From Halobacteriales archaeon YIM A00010 (lineage in GTDB: Archaea > Halobacteriota > Halobacteria > Halobacteriales > Haloarculaceae), in assembly GCA_025041175.1 (NCBI GenBank), contig JAKCFJ010000001.1, forward strand, positions 2,435,526-2,499,525: a stretch of DNA of 64,000 bases. The letters are read 5' to 3'. Numbering within the stretch: position 1 is the first letter of the stretch; each line of letters opens with the position of its first letter. The translations under genes and the position numbers were made by a program. Below are positions 32,847 through 41,887 of the stretch, in pieces. The notes beneath the pieces are model-generated. The model was not told the origin of the DNA and made no database searches. It saw only the letters and a program-made list of their open reading frames with translations.

Positions 32847-33070
32847 TTATCGACCGATGATCAGTTCCAACGTCTCGAAAACGATCTTGTCAGTAAGATA
32901 TAACTTCACGACCGACTCGCGGAAATCTTCATCTGATTCGATGTCTTCTATATACTCTCGAATCGCCTCGATGAGAAGCTCAGTACGGTTTTTTGCATTA
33001 CTTCGCTCGCAACGTCGGCGTGGGTAATGAGTTTCTCCGGAAGCCGAACGATCACCTTTCTGGTGTCCAT
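32847..33070 (-). pseudogene. Frameshifted ribbon-helix-helix (CopG-like) protein
   Basis: The frame from 33070 starts MDTRKVIVRLPEKLITHADV, a typical RHH start. A one-base deletion near 33000 shifts the frame, and the rest of the domain continues as NAKNRTELLIEAIREYIEDI to LIIGR* at 32847. The restored protein would be about 74 aa. It could be a decayed antitoxin or regulator; no partner gene is visible. A sequencing error would give the same picture. Confidence 0.65.
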
Positions 33071-33152
33071 GTGTGTACATCGCATCCGCACTGCTAAACG
33101 GTAGTGGCGATCGAGCGTCCCGTGCTCGTGGTCGATACACTGAATCGTCAGT

Positions 33153-34523
33153 CTACCGCTCGGGGTGTGTGGGCGCGTCGAACCCGCCCCGGACGAGCGG
33201 TTTGGCGACGTGGCGGCGGGCACACGGCGGCACCTCATACCAACCAGATTCGAGATCGCGCTCGATCTCCCGTTCGACTTTTTCCGGGGCTTGCGTTCCA
33301 CAGTCCCGGCAGCGATAGCCCTGCTCTCGCCCGGCGCTTTCCATCCGCCGGTCACAGTCCGGGCAGGTCGGCGTGGCGCGCTCGGTCCGTCGCAGCGACC
33401 GGACGGCGAACTTCTCCAGTTTGAGCGTTCCGTCCGAAACCTCCCCGCAGACCGTGATGCGGTCGCCCGGCCCGAGCGCGCGAACGCGGTCACGGAAGCG
33501 CTTTGTCGGCTCGAACGCCACGCACTCGATCGCTCCCGAGTCGTCTTCGAGCGTCGTGAACACGTGTCCACCCCGCTTCGTTTCGGGTCGAGAGCCGATC
33601 GTTCCCGCCACCCGGTACGCGCGGCCGTCCGCGACGGAGTCGAGGTGCTCGGCGTCGTGGAGGTGCGCGTCGGTGCCCTGGTTCGTCACGAACGTTTCGC
33701 GCGTGGCGACCGGCTCGCTCTCGATCGCCCCGGCGACGGTCTCACAGGCGTCAGGATCGTCCCCCCGGACACCGTGTAAGATCGGACACGGCGTGTGTGG
33801 CACACACACCAGCTCGCGCTCGTCGCGGTCGACCGTGTCCCACACCGTCGGATATCCCTCCTCGGCCGCGCGGTACACCGATTCCTCCGCGACTTCGCGG
33901 GGCGTTCCCCAGCGCTCTCGTTGGCGGTAGGAAATGCACTCGTACGTCCAATCGGTAAAACCACCCCCAGTTCCCTCCCGATCCCCTGTGGTCGCGCTGG
34001 CGTCGGCTTCCAGCGCCCGTCGTCGTCCGATCCACGCGCCAACGGCGGCGAGCGCGCCGATCCGTCCGCGGCCGTTGCCCCAGCTCTCGGACTGGTAGCC
34101 GGTGACACCGAGAACGCGCTCGGCGTCAGCGATAGTCAGGTGATCCCACAGCGCCGCTCGGGCAAACGCGAGCACAGCGTCGTTGTCGTCGATACCGCTC
34201 CAACCGGCGTCGTCCGGCGCGGCAACCACCCCCGGATTCGTGTTCGGGTCGTCGGCTTCAGCCAGTCGATTGACGACCCTCCCCACGATCGACACCGCCT
34301 CGGCCGGGTCGAGCGTGGTGTGGAGCGCGACCGCAGCGTTCCCCCGCGTTTTGTGCTCGACAGCCGGGTTCAACCGGACGAGCAGCGGCTGTGGGGCCGG
34401 CGTTCCATCCGAGCGGCCGTCGCGTTCGCGGTCCTGAAGGCGTTGTGCGATCGTGTGAGCCACGTAGGTGGTACACATCCCTCTTTCACGCGAATCCGTG
34501 TCGTCGAGACCGATAACCGTCAC
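33153..34523 (-). CDS. tiaS: tRNA(Ile2) 2-agmatinylcytidine synthetase
   Basis: TiaS attaches agmatine to C34 of the AUA-reading isoleucine tRNA and is essential in archaea. The protein starts with the hallmark [20 protein letters not shown], has [19 protein letters not shown], the [20 protein letters not shown] block, an OB-fold ([20 protein letters not shown]) and a C-terminal zinc ribbon (TCPDCDRRM...[13 protein letters not shown]). The GTG at 34523 places the start exactly at the canonical TVIGLDDTD; a longer frame to 34595 adds foreign residues. Length 456 aa fits haloarchaeal TiaS. Confidence 0.93.
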   Translation of the reverse strand: MTVIGLDDTDSRERGMCTTYVAHTIAQRLQDRERDGRSDGTPAPQPLLVRLNPAVEHKTRGNAAVALHTTLDPAEAVSIVGRVVNRLAEADDPNTNPGVVAAPDDAGWSGIDDNDAVLAFARAALWDHLTIADAERVLGVTGYQSESWGNGRGRIGALAAVGAWIGRRRALEADASATTGDREGTGGGFTDWTYECISYRQRERWGTPREVAEESVYRAAEEGYPTVWDTVDRDERELVCVPHTPCPILHGVRGDDPDACETVAGAIESEPVATRETFVTNQGTDAHLHDAEHLDSVADGRAYRVAGTIGSRPETKRGGHVFTTLEDDSGAIECVAFEPTKRFRDRVRALGPGDRITVCGEVSDGTLKLEKFAVRSLRRTERATPTCPDCDRRMESAGREQGYRCRDCGTQAPEKVEREIERDLESGWYEVPPCARRHVAKPLVRGGFDAPTHPER

Positions 34524-34599
34524 AAGAGAGGGTTTTCGGGCAGCAACCAAACGGCTTTCGCCGGACGGTCGAGACAGATATCCACAGCGACACAACGCA

Positions 34600-34604
34600 T
34601 ATAT
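34600..34604 (+). promoter_or_regulatory. TATA box of the 320-aa regulator
   Basis: TATAT in the GCATATATGG context is centred 27 nt before the ATG at 34629, consistent with a leaderless transcript and supporting that start over an internal ATG at 34665. Confidence 0.65.
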
Positions 34605-34628
34605 GGGGCGAATCGCCTATGGCTATGT

Positions 34629-35591
34629 ATGTCTCGGTCTGCACTGGTCGGAAACGTGATAGCCATGCTTGAGGACGCGGGCTTTCTCGTGAGCGACCGG
34701 TGTGCTGTGCGTCCAAAGAGCTTCGACGTCGCGGCCCGTCGCGGCGAGGAGATCATCCTGGTGAAAATCCTCGGAAACATCGATTCGTTCGATACGGCCA
34801 TCGGGATGGAGATGCGCCGGCTCGGGATGTATCTCGACGCGACACCGCTCGTTATCGGCTTGCGGACCCGCGATGAACAGCTCGATCCGGGTGTCGTCTA
34901 CTTCCGTCACGGGGTCCCGGTGCTCAGCCCGGACACCGCGATGGATCTGTTCGTCGAAGAGGTTCCCCCGCTCATCTACGCCGCTCCTGGCGGGTTGTAC
35001 GTGAACATCGACGGCAGCGTGCTGGCTGGCCAACGCGAAAACCGCGAGTGGAGTCTCGGCCAACTCGCAACCGAGCTCGGCGTCTCCCGGCGCACAGTTT
35101 CGAAGTACGAAGACGGAATGAACGCGAGCGTCGAGGTCGCCATCCAGTTGGAAGAGCTGTTCGACGCGCCGCTCACGGACCCCGTCAACGTGTTCGATCC
35201 CGAGTCGGTCCACGATGACGACCCGCAGCCGGACGATGCGGAGGTCGATCCCGATGACGAACAGCTCGTCACCGTTCTCACGCGCGTCGGTTTCGACGTC
35301 CACCCGACGAGACGCTCGCCGTTCAAGGCGGTCAGCGAAGACGACCGCGAGCGGATGAAGATGCTCACCGGACACTCGGCGTTCACCCAAACCGCCGAAA
35401 AGCGCGCGAAAATCATGAGTTCCGTCGGGCACGTCACACAAACGACCTCCGTGTACGTGGTCGAGGACACCAACCGCGAATCGGTCGAAGAGACGGCGCT
35501 CATCCAACGAGAGGAGATCGAAGCCATCGACGACAGCGACTCGCTCAGGGATCTCGTCCGCGAACGGGTCGAAGAACAACAACCGGGCTAA
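34629..35591 (+). CDS. Archaeal HTH regulator with restriction-endonuclease-like N-domain (MJ1646/HVO-type)
   Basis: The 320-aa protein has an N-terminal nuclease-like fold ([20 protein letters not shown], then [15 protein letters not shown]), a middle XRE-type helix-turn-helix ([29 protein letters not shown]), an acidic linker (about 195-220) and a C-terminal domain ending in EEQQPG. This matches a broadly conserved archaeal 'putative HTH transcriptional regulator' family of unknown target. It is divergent from tiaS and convergent with minD. Confidence 0.8.
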   Translation: MSRSALVGNVIAMLEDAGFLVSDRCAVRPKSFDVAARRGEEIILVKILGNIDSFDTAIGMEMRRLGMYLDATPLVIGLRTRDEQLDPGVVYFRHGVPVLSPDTAMDLFVEEVPPLIYAAPGGLYVNIDGSVLAGQRENREWSLGQLATELGVSRRTVSKYEDGMNASVEVAIQLEELFDAPLTDPVNVFDPESVHDDDPQPDDAEVDPDDEQLVTVLTRVGFDVHPTRRSPFKAVSEDDRERMKMLTGHSAFTQTAEKRAKIMSSVGHVTQTTSVYVVEDTNRESVEETALIQREEIEAIDDSDSLRDLVRERVEEQQPG

Positions 35592-35595
35592 CTGA

Positions 35596-36552
35596 TCAGT
35601 CGAAGATGCGCCGGAGCCGACCGAGCGCGCTCGCCCGCTTTTCTTCCTCGCGCTCCGCGCTGAAAAACGATTCCGTCTCCGCCCGGTCCTGGTCGTAGGC
35701 GGCCGTCGCCACCGGTCCGCTTTCCTCTTCGCTCTCCGAAGGCGTCTCCTCGGCGTCTGCGTCTGCTGGAGAGCCAGTGTCGTCCGCGTCGGCGCGAGCG
35801 TCTTCGCCGTCGCCTTCCGAGTCGGTCGGAGCCGCGGCGTACGCGCCGTCGATCTCTTCGAGCTGGTCGACGCCGATGAGGGTGCTTGCCAGGTCCGAAA
35901 AGGCGGTGGCGGCGGGGCTGGCGGTCCGCGCAACGATGTGTGTCATGGTGATCGCCTCGTCTTCGGGGATCGCAGCGAGCACCTCGTCTCCGAGTTCGTC
36001 GATCAGCTCCTGGGTTTTCTCGTCGTTGCGTGCCCGGTTGACGACGACGCCCTCGACGGTGCCCCCGACGCGGGCAGTGAGTTCGCCCGTCTTCGCCGCG
36101 TCCCTGATCGCCACAACGTCCGGCGTCGTGACGAGCACGACTCTGTCAGCGAGACGCAGCGGGGAGATCACCTCATTAGAGAGACCAGCGCTGGTGTCCA
36201 ACAGGATGATGTCGTACTCATCCGTTAGCGGTCCAGTCGCGTACTGCAATCGGGACGGATCGGCGTCTGCGTACTCATCGAGGGCTTGCGTGCCAGGGAT
36301 GACTGAGAACCCCCGATCCGTCTCGTACGTTGCTTCACTGATGCCTGCGTTTCCGGCAAGGACGTTGTGAATCGTCGAGCTACCGTCGGGTTGCACCCCG
36401 AGTACTGGCCCGAGATTCGCCATACCGAGATCGACATCAATGGCCACCACGTCGTGACCGGCGGCCGAGAGTGCGGTCGCAAGATTGGCGACGGTAGTCG
36501 TTTTTCCGACGCCGCCTTTCCCGCCCGCGATAGCGAAGACCCGCCCACTCAT
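35596..36552 (-). CDS. minD: MinD/ParA-family ATPase with acidic C-terminal tail
   Basis: The 318-aa protein has the deviant Walker A GGKGGVGKTTTVANLA (10-25), a VVAIDVDLGMANLGPVLG block and LLDTSAGLSNE switch, typical of MinD. After residue about 232 comes an acidic, low-complexity tail of about 85 residues ending in a basic helix (RASALGRLRRIFD), which could act as an amphipathic membrane-targeting sequence. Haloarchaea carry several MinD paralogues; at least one with a long tail affects placement of polar motility structures, not division. Which paralogue this is cannot be decided here. Confidence 0.85.
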   Translation of the reverse strand: MSGRVFAIAGGKGGVGKTTTVANLATALSAAGHDVVAIDVDLGMANLGPVLGVQPDGSSTIHNVLAGNAGISEATYETDRGFSVIPGTQALDEYADADPSRLQYATGPLTDEYDIILLDTSAGLSNEVISPLRLADRVVLVTTPDVVAIRDAAKTGELTARVGGTVEGVVVNRARNDEKTQELIDELGDEVLAAIPEDEAITMTHIVARTASPAATAFSDLASTLIGVDQLEEIDGAYAAAPTDSEGDGEDARADADDTGSPADADAEETPSESEEESGPVATAAYDQDRAETESFFSAEREEEKRASALGRLRRIFD

Positions 36553-36633
36553 ACATTCTCTCTCGGTGGGTGGGACACTAAACTCTTCCCTCGGTGCAAA
36601 GGGTACTTACGCCTCATCCGTCTATTCCCACCA

Positions 36634-37878
36634 ATGAATGACGACGACCAGTCGGATCGACGGAAATACGAATTCCGGAAGGTGATCGAAGAACTCACGG
36701 AATATTCCGGCTCTGGCACCCAGCTCGTCTCGATCTACGTTCCGCCTGATCGACAGATCAGCGACATCGTTGCCCACGCCACCCAAGAGCACAGCGAAGC
36801 CTCGAACATCAAATCGAAACAGACGCGAACGGCGGTCCAGGACGCCCTCACCAGCATCAAAGACCGGCTGCGCTACTACGACACGCCGCCGGAAAACGGA
36901 ATGGTGCTTTTTTCCGGCGCGATCGACGCTGGTGGTGGCCGAACTGATATGGTGACGCGGGTGCTCGAACACCCCCCGCAGCCGATCGAGTCGTTTATCT
37001 ATCATTGTGATTCTGCGTTTCTCACCGAACCGCTCGAAGAGATGCTCGGGGATAAGGGGCTGTTCGGGCTGATCGTCCTCGATCGGCGGGAGTCGAACGT
37101 CGGGTGGCTCAAAGGAAAGCGGGTCGAACCCGTCAAAAGCGCCACTTCCCTCGTCCCTGGCAAGCAGCGAAAGGGTGGACAGTCGGCCCAGCGGTTCGCC
37201 CGACTCCGGCTCGAAGCCATCGACAACTTCTATCAGGAGGTCGCAGGGATGGCAGACGACCTGTTCGTTCCCGAACGCCACGAGATGGATGGGGTGCTCG
37301 TCGGTGGTCCATCGCCCACCAAAGACGAGTTTTTGGACGGCGAGTATCTTCATCACGAACTACAGGATATCGTGCTCGGGAAGTTCGATGTGTCCTACAC
37401 CGACGAATCGGGGCTGTCGGATCTCGTCGACGCTGCCGGCGACGTGCTCGCCGAAACGGAGATGATGAAGGACAAATCCCAGATGGACGAGTTCTTCAAG
37501 GAGCTTCACCAGGGGGAGCTGGCCACTTACGGCTTCGAGTCGACCCGCCAGAACCTCGTGATGGGGGCCGTCGACCGGCTGTTGCTGAGCGAGGATCTCC
37601 GACAGGACGTGATCACCTACGTGTGTGCGAACGATCACGAGCAACGCGTGGTCATCAATCACCGCAAGAACACGACCGACCACGAGTGTGAGGAGTGTGG
37701 GGAGGTCGTTCCCGCCGAAGACGCCACCCGGGAGGACGTGATCGAACACCTGATCGACATCGCCGAACAGCGCGGCACTGAAACGAAACTTATCTCCACG
37801 GACTTCGAAGAGGGCGAGCAACTGATGAACGCCTTCGGCGGCGTCGCCGGCATCCTGCGGTACTCCACGGGGATCTAG
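36634..37878 (+). CDS. prf1: Peptide chain release factor aRF1
   Basis: aRF1 recognises all three stop codons and releases the finished protein. The 414-aa sequence has the stop-reading EASNIKSKQTR (NIKS) motif, the catalytic GKQRKGGQSAQRFARLR (GGQ) motif, and a C-terminal zinc-binding domain (YVCANDHEQR, HECEECGEVVP). Length and domain order are complete. It starts divergently from minD, with 81 nt between start codons. Confidence 0.96.
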   Translation: MNDDDQSDRRKYEFRKVIEELTEYSGSGTQLVSIYVPPDRQISDIVAHATQEHSEASNIKSKQTRTAVQDALTSIKDRLRYYDTPPENGMVLFSGAIDAGGGRTDMVTRVLEHPPQPIESFIYHCDSAFLTEPLEEMLGDKGLFGLIVLDRRESNVGWLKGKRVEPVKSATSLVPGKQRKGGQSAQRFARLRLEAIDNFYQEVAGMADDLFVPERHEMDGVLVGGPSPTKDEFLDGEYLHHELQDIVLGKFDVSYTDESGLSDLVDAAGDVLAETEMMKDKSQMDEFFKELHQGELATYGFESTRQNLVMGAVDRLLLSEDLRQDVITYVCANDHEQRVVINHRKNTTDHECEECGEVVPAEDATREDVIEHLIDIAEQRGTETKLISTDFEEGEQLMNAFGGVAGILRYSTGI

Positions 37879-37950
37879 ATGCAGACTCCCGCTGTGTCAT
37901 CTTATTCGATCGTCTGGAACCGAGAACCGTAATTTCCCAACCGTGGTCGA

Positions 37951-37990
37951 GAATCCCCGTCCTCAGCGAGCAGGGCGGGGAGGCGGTCAA
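37951..37990 (+). mobile_element. Solo IS200/IS605-like right end
   Basis: The stretch starts GAATCCCCGTCCT, forms a hairpin (CCCCGTCCT with AGGGCGGGG) and ends GGAGGCGGTCAA. It resembles the right end of IS200/IS605-family elements, which lies just after the TnpB gene in haloarchaea. No tnpA or tnpB is present: the aRF1 gene ends only 72 nt upstream. The stop codon of the TauE gene falls inside it. Confidence 0.4.
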
Positions 37991-38769
37991 AAGGCGATCA
38001 CGGGCGCGATCACCACGAGGACCACGCCGAGGACGATCCGCAGTCGTCTCTCCTCGACCAGGTGGGCGACCCGCCACCCGACGACGACGCCGATGAGCTG
38101 TGGAATTCCGACGAGGAGCGCGAGCGGGATCGACACCGCGTCTCCCAGAACGTACCCGGCCGTCGCAAACCCGGAGATGAAAATCGATTGGACCTGTGCG
38201 ACCGCCAGCGACGCGAGCATCGGCACTCCAAGGATGACGAGGATTGGAACCGCGATCACGGGACCGCCGACGCCGAGCAACCCGCCGACGAAACCGACGC
38301 CGAAGCCGATCGCCCCGAGCGTGAGGCGTCGTCGCCCCGCCGAAACGACCTGGAAGTGATTCGATGGCTCCAGCCCGACGAGTTCCCGGTAGATGATGAT
38401 CCCACCGACGGCGACGACGAAGATCGAGAGCAGGTAGCCGAAGATTATATCGGAGAGAACGAGGTTCGCCTGCGAGCCAGCGTAGGCACCGACGACGCTG
38501 AGTCCGCTCAGGATGATCGCCATCTCGCCGGCGAATCCCTCGATGAAATCCCCTGATCGCCGGAAGAGACCGGCAGCGAGCGCGCCGGTGAAGATGAACG
38601 TCAAACTCGCCGTGCCGGCGACCTCCGCCGAGGAGATCGGCGCCAGCAGGAAGAGTGCGATCGTAACGAAGATCCCTCCCGGTCCGAGCGCGCTGATCCC
38701 GATGCCGGCGAACAGAGCAAGGACGAAGAGAAAGACGATGACCTCGAGAGAGAGGGCGGCTACGACCAC
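37987..38769 (-). CDS. TauE/SafE-family sulfite or organosulfonate exporter
   Basis: The 260-aa protein has about 8 membrane helices and the two-repeat layout of TauE/SafE, with the glycine-rich ISALGPGGIFVTIALFLLA and GFGVGFVGGLLGVGGPVIAV blocks that mark each half. The family moves sulfite, sulfonates or similar anions. No sulfur gene is adjacent. Its stop lies inside an IS605-like end, suggesting that insertion remodelled the 3' end without harming the frame. Confidence 0.85.
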   Translation of the reverse strand: MVVAALSLEVIVFLFVLALFAGIGISALGPGGIFVTIALFLLAPISSAEVAGTASLTFIFTGALAAGLFRRSGDFIEGFAGEMAIILSGLSVVGAYAGSQANLVLSDIIFGYLLSIFVVAVGGIIIYRELVGLEPSNHFQVVSAGRRRLTLGAIGFGVGFVGGLLGVGGPVIAVPILVILGVPMLASLAVAQVQSIFISGFATAGYVLGDAVSIPLALLVGIPQLIGVVVGWRVAHLVEERRLRIVLGVVLVVIAPVIAF

Positions 38770-38957
38770 CGTGACCTCCCGACCGGGTGATCCGACCGGT
38801 ATCGCTCGCCGCGCCGTCGAGAACGGAACGGTCTCGCGGGGAGTGGGTCGTGTTGACTCATTTTCGCTACGGATGGTTTCCGTTTGTACATCGTTTACGA
38901 TACGACGAATGGACGACGGTTCGATGCTCGCTCATAGGCTCGACCGACGGCTGGAGG

Positions 38958-40331
38958 CTAGAAGATCACGAGGAGCGCGACCACAACGACAGTCACGTAA
39001 CCCGTAACGACGCCGGCGTACCGCACGAATTCGCGCCAGTCGAAGCCGTGTATCGTGAGGACGCTTGCGAACAGGAACGCGAGCCAGAGGTTGGAGACTC
39101 CGGCTCCGTACATCACCGAGACGAGCGACGTGACGAGATCGACGTCGGCAGCGACCATGGCGGGTCCCTGGATCACCCACTGGGAACCGGGATCGGGGAC
39201 CAGCAGACCGAGGACGAACGCGACGACGTAGGAGCTCACGTAGGGCAATCCGGTTCCGGCGATCGCGTCGCCGATCGTTCCGTACAGGTCGGCCTCCGAG
39301 AGCAATGCGAACACCGCCGCGTAGAGCAGAAACGGGATCGCCATGTGATTCGCCCACTTCGTCGCGTCCTCGGTCTTTTCCCGGAACGCCATCGGTGGTC
39401 CCTGGGCCAACAGCCCGAGGATGACCAGCGTGAACATGAGCCACGGGAGCGTCAACGCGCCGCCGCTGGCGAAGTACCAGGTTACCGAGGCGGCACCGAG
39501 AGCGACCGTAATCATCGTGATGAGAAGGGAGTTTTCGAGGCGATCACCCACCTCCCACTCCTCGCGTGGGAGGGGAATGTAGTGATCAAACGTCTCCGCG
39601 ATCGATCCCTGCAGGATCTCCTCCCGGTCGTCTAAGGGTTCGATTTCGGTCTCCTCGTCCGGTGCCAGATAGACGAGAACGAGCGGGAGCGTGACAACAA
39701 AGACGAAGCTCGAAACGAGGTTTGCCGAGTGGAAGAGGAACTCCGTCATCCCGATCGACCCGGCGTCGTCAACCATGAAGTTCGCCAGCCCGGTGTCGTC
39801 GGCCATTATCAGCCCGCCGGGACTCGAGAGCCCCTGGTTCATGAGAACGAGGGCGAGCAGGCCGCCCATAAGAACGAGGGGGTAGTGAACGGGCGTCCCG
39901 TTTGCCTTTGCCCGCTGACAGAGCCGCTGGCCGATGAAGATCCCCCCGATCAGCCCGAACGCCCAGTTGATCCAGCCAAAGAGCAACGAGACGAAGCCAG
40001 TGGTGTAGATGATTCCCGCCTGGCTCGTCGGTAGCACGTCGACGATGGAGTCGAGAAGCTGGCCAAACAGGGGGGACTCGACGACCGACGCTCCCAGGAC
40101 CCAAAAGAGAATCAGGAGCATCTGGACCGTAAAGAGCGGGAAGAATCCGGTACTGAACATCTCGATTTGGGTCCCCGTATCGAGATACGGGATGGTGACG
40201 ACGAGCGCGAGGACCGCGAGCAACAGCGCTGTCCCGAGCGACTCCGGGAAGTACTTGCCGAGTGTGGGGACGAACGAGTCCGGTCGGGCGTCGGTCTCGG
40301 GCGAGGAGGTCTCACCGGACATCGTGCTCAC
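38958..40331 (-). CDS. AtoE-type short-chain fatty acid transporter (copy 2)
   Basis: The 457-aa polytopic protein has the AtoE family pattern: VPTLGKYFPESLGTALLL near the start, ILFWVLGASVVESPLFGQLL, WINWAFGLIGGIFIGQRLC and the end block PDPGSQWVIQGPAMVAADVD. The family takes up short-chain fatty acids such as butyrate. It starts with a GTG that overlaps the upstream copy's stop (GTGA); an ATG three codons later is the alternative. The paired copies may form a heteromer or transport different acids. Confidence 0.82.
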   Translation of the reverse strand: MSTMSGETSSPETDARPDSFVPTLGKYFPESLGTALLLAVLALVVTIPYLDTGTQIEMFSTGFFPLFTVQMLLILFWVLGASVVESPLFGQLLDSIVDVLPTSQAGIIYTTGFVSLLFGWINWAFGLIGGIFIGQRLCQRAKANGTPVHYPLVLMGGLLALVLMNQGLSSPGGLIMADDTGLANFMVDDAGSIGMTEFLFHSANLVSSFVFVVTLPLVLVYLAPDEETEIEPLDDREEILQGSIAETFDHYIPLPREEWEVGDRLENSLLITMITVALGAASVTWYFASGGALTLPWLMFTLVILGLLAQGPPMAFREKTEDATKWANHMAIPFLLYAAVFALLSEADLYGTIGDAIAGTGLPYVSSYVVAFVLGLLVPDPGSQWVIQGPAMVAADVDLVTSLVSVMYGAGVSNLWLAFLFASVLTIHGFDWREFVRYAGVVTGYVTVVVVALLVIF

Positions 40332-41740
40332 CCGAGCACCCCCAAGAGGATCGCACCGATGCCCATCACGACGCCGCTGAAGACGAACAGCACGCCGACG
40401 TAGCCCATCATGTCACGGATGGAGAGACCGGCGATCCCGAGCACCGGGATGGCCCAGAACGGCTGAATCATGTTTGTCCACTGATCGCCCATTGCGAAGG
40501 CGATGAGCATGTGGTTCATCTCCGTCCCCTCGATCCCGAGAGTGGCTGTGGCGTAGATTTCGCCCATCACCGTCCACTGGCCACCCCCGGAGGGGACGAA
40601 GAAGTTGACGACACCGGCAGAGATGAACACCATCAGGTACCACGTCGTTTCCGTTGCGATGCTGGCTGCGGTCTCGGCGATCAGCTCGACCAGGCCGGAA
40701 AAAACCATGATCCCCAGAATCCCGCCGTAGAACTGAAACTGGATGATGATCTGGCTTGCCCCCCGGATCGCCTCGTAAAAGACCTCGATGTAGCTCCGCA
40801 GCGTCATGTGCGCGAGGAAGCCGAGCCCGAACATCATCGAGATGAAGATGTTGATGTTGAAGACATCGATCACCGGCTCCGTTGCGAACAGGTAGAGGAG
40901 TCCCGCCCAGATGAGAGCCCCGGTACCGATACAGACGGGCTTGCTGTCGAGAAGGAACTGCTTCAGCCTGCTCTCATCGAACTGGTGGGGCGGGACGCCT
41001 CCATCGGTCGTCACCTTGCGAGAGGCCCGAAGCTTCTCCTCTGGCACCGTCGTGACGTTTTCTCTGGTGGGGGCCATGAGCGGCATGACGATCACCACGA
41101 CGACCACGACGCTCGCCACGATGGCGATGTTGAACGGATTGAAGATCGTTTCGGAGACGGGCACGACGCCCATGGTTTCTTCGGCGAAGTGGTCCGGCGT
41201 GGCGACCAACAAGAGCGCCGCCCCCGAAAGCCCCTGGTGCCAGGGGAGGAGCCCGGCGTACGCCGCAGCCACCAGGAGCGGATAGTGAACTGGAATGCCC
41301 TTTTCGGACATCTCGATGCCGACCTCCCGCGCGAGAATGGCACCCGCGATGAGCACCACGCCCCAGTGAAACAGCCCGAGGAGCTGTCCACAGAGTGCGA
41401 CCACGAACACCGCCTGTAACTGGCTGGTGGGAATATCGGCTATCCGTCGAAGGGCGCGCTTTACCGGCGGCGAGTCGGCCAACGCCCATCCGGTCAGCAA
41501 GGCGAGAGAAGCCTGCATCGAGAACGCGAGGACCTCCCAGAACCCCAAACCCCAGTGAGTGGCGACACTCACCGGTCCTTCATCGGTGAAGACGACCGCG
41601 ACGATCATCGTGAGGAACGTCAACAGGAGAGCGAAGATGAACGCGTCCGGAAGGTACCGCTCGACGAGCGCGCTCGCGGCGTCCCCAAGATTCGTGAAGA
41701 ACCTGCTTACCGCACCCATCTCCCCCGTTGCCGAACTCAT
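40328..41740 (-). CDS. AtoE-type short-chain fatty acid transporter (copy 1)
   Basis: The 470-aa protein is the closer match to AtoE: RYLPDAFIFALLLTFLTMIV, GLLPWHQGLSGAALLLVATP, a long cytoplasmic loop (about 225-270) and FFVPSGGGQWTVMGEIYATA near residue 380, a signature of the family. It heads a two-gene operon with the second copy. No beta-oxidation or acyl-CoA gene is adjacent, so its physiological substrate is inferred from family only. Confidence 0.87.
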   Translation of the reverse strand: MSSATGEMGAVSRFFTNLGDAASALVERYLPDAFIFALLLTFLTMIVAVVFTDEGPVSVATHWGLGFWEVLAFSMQASLALLTGWALADSPPVKRALRRIADIPTSQLQAVFVVALCGQLLGLFHWGVVLIAGAILAREVGIEMSEKGIPVHYPLLVAAAYAGLLPWHQGLSGAALLLVATPDHFAEETMGVVPVSETIFNPFNIAIVASVVVVVVIVMPLMAPTRENVTTVPEEKLRASRKVTTDGGVPPHQFDESRLKQFLLDSKPVCIGTGALIWAGLLYLFATEPVIDVFNINIFISMMFGLGFLAHMTLRSYIEVFYEAIRGASQIIIQFQFYGGILGIMVFSGLVELIAETAASIATETTWYLMVFISAGVVNFFVPSGGGQWTVMGEIYATATLGIEGTEMNHMLIAFAMGDQWTNMIQPFWAIPVLGIAGLSIRDMMGYVGVLFVFSGVVMGIGAILLGVLG

Positions 41741-41887
41741 GGCTCATCATGCCAGGAGCGTCCCGACAGCCGATGACGAAGACGACTTCCCTTCACGGCG
41801 TTCGAGATCATGCTATATGGAAGCACACGACAAATAAACACATAAATCATGGGGCGAGCGGCGCGAAAACGTTCTCGAGCTTGTGGA

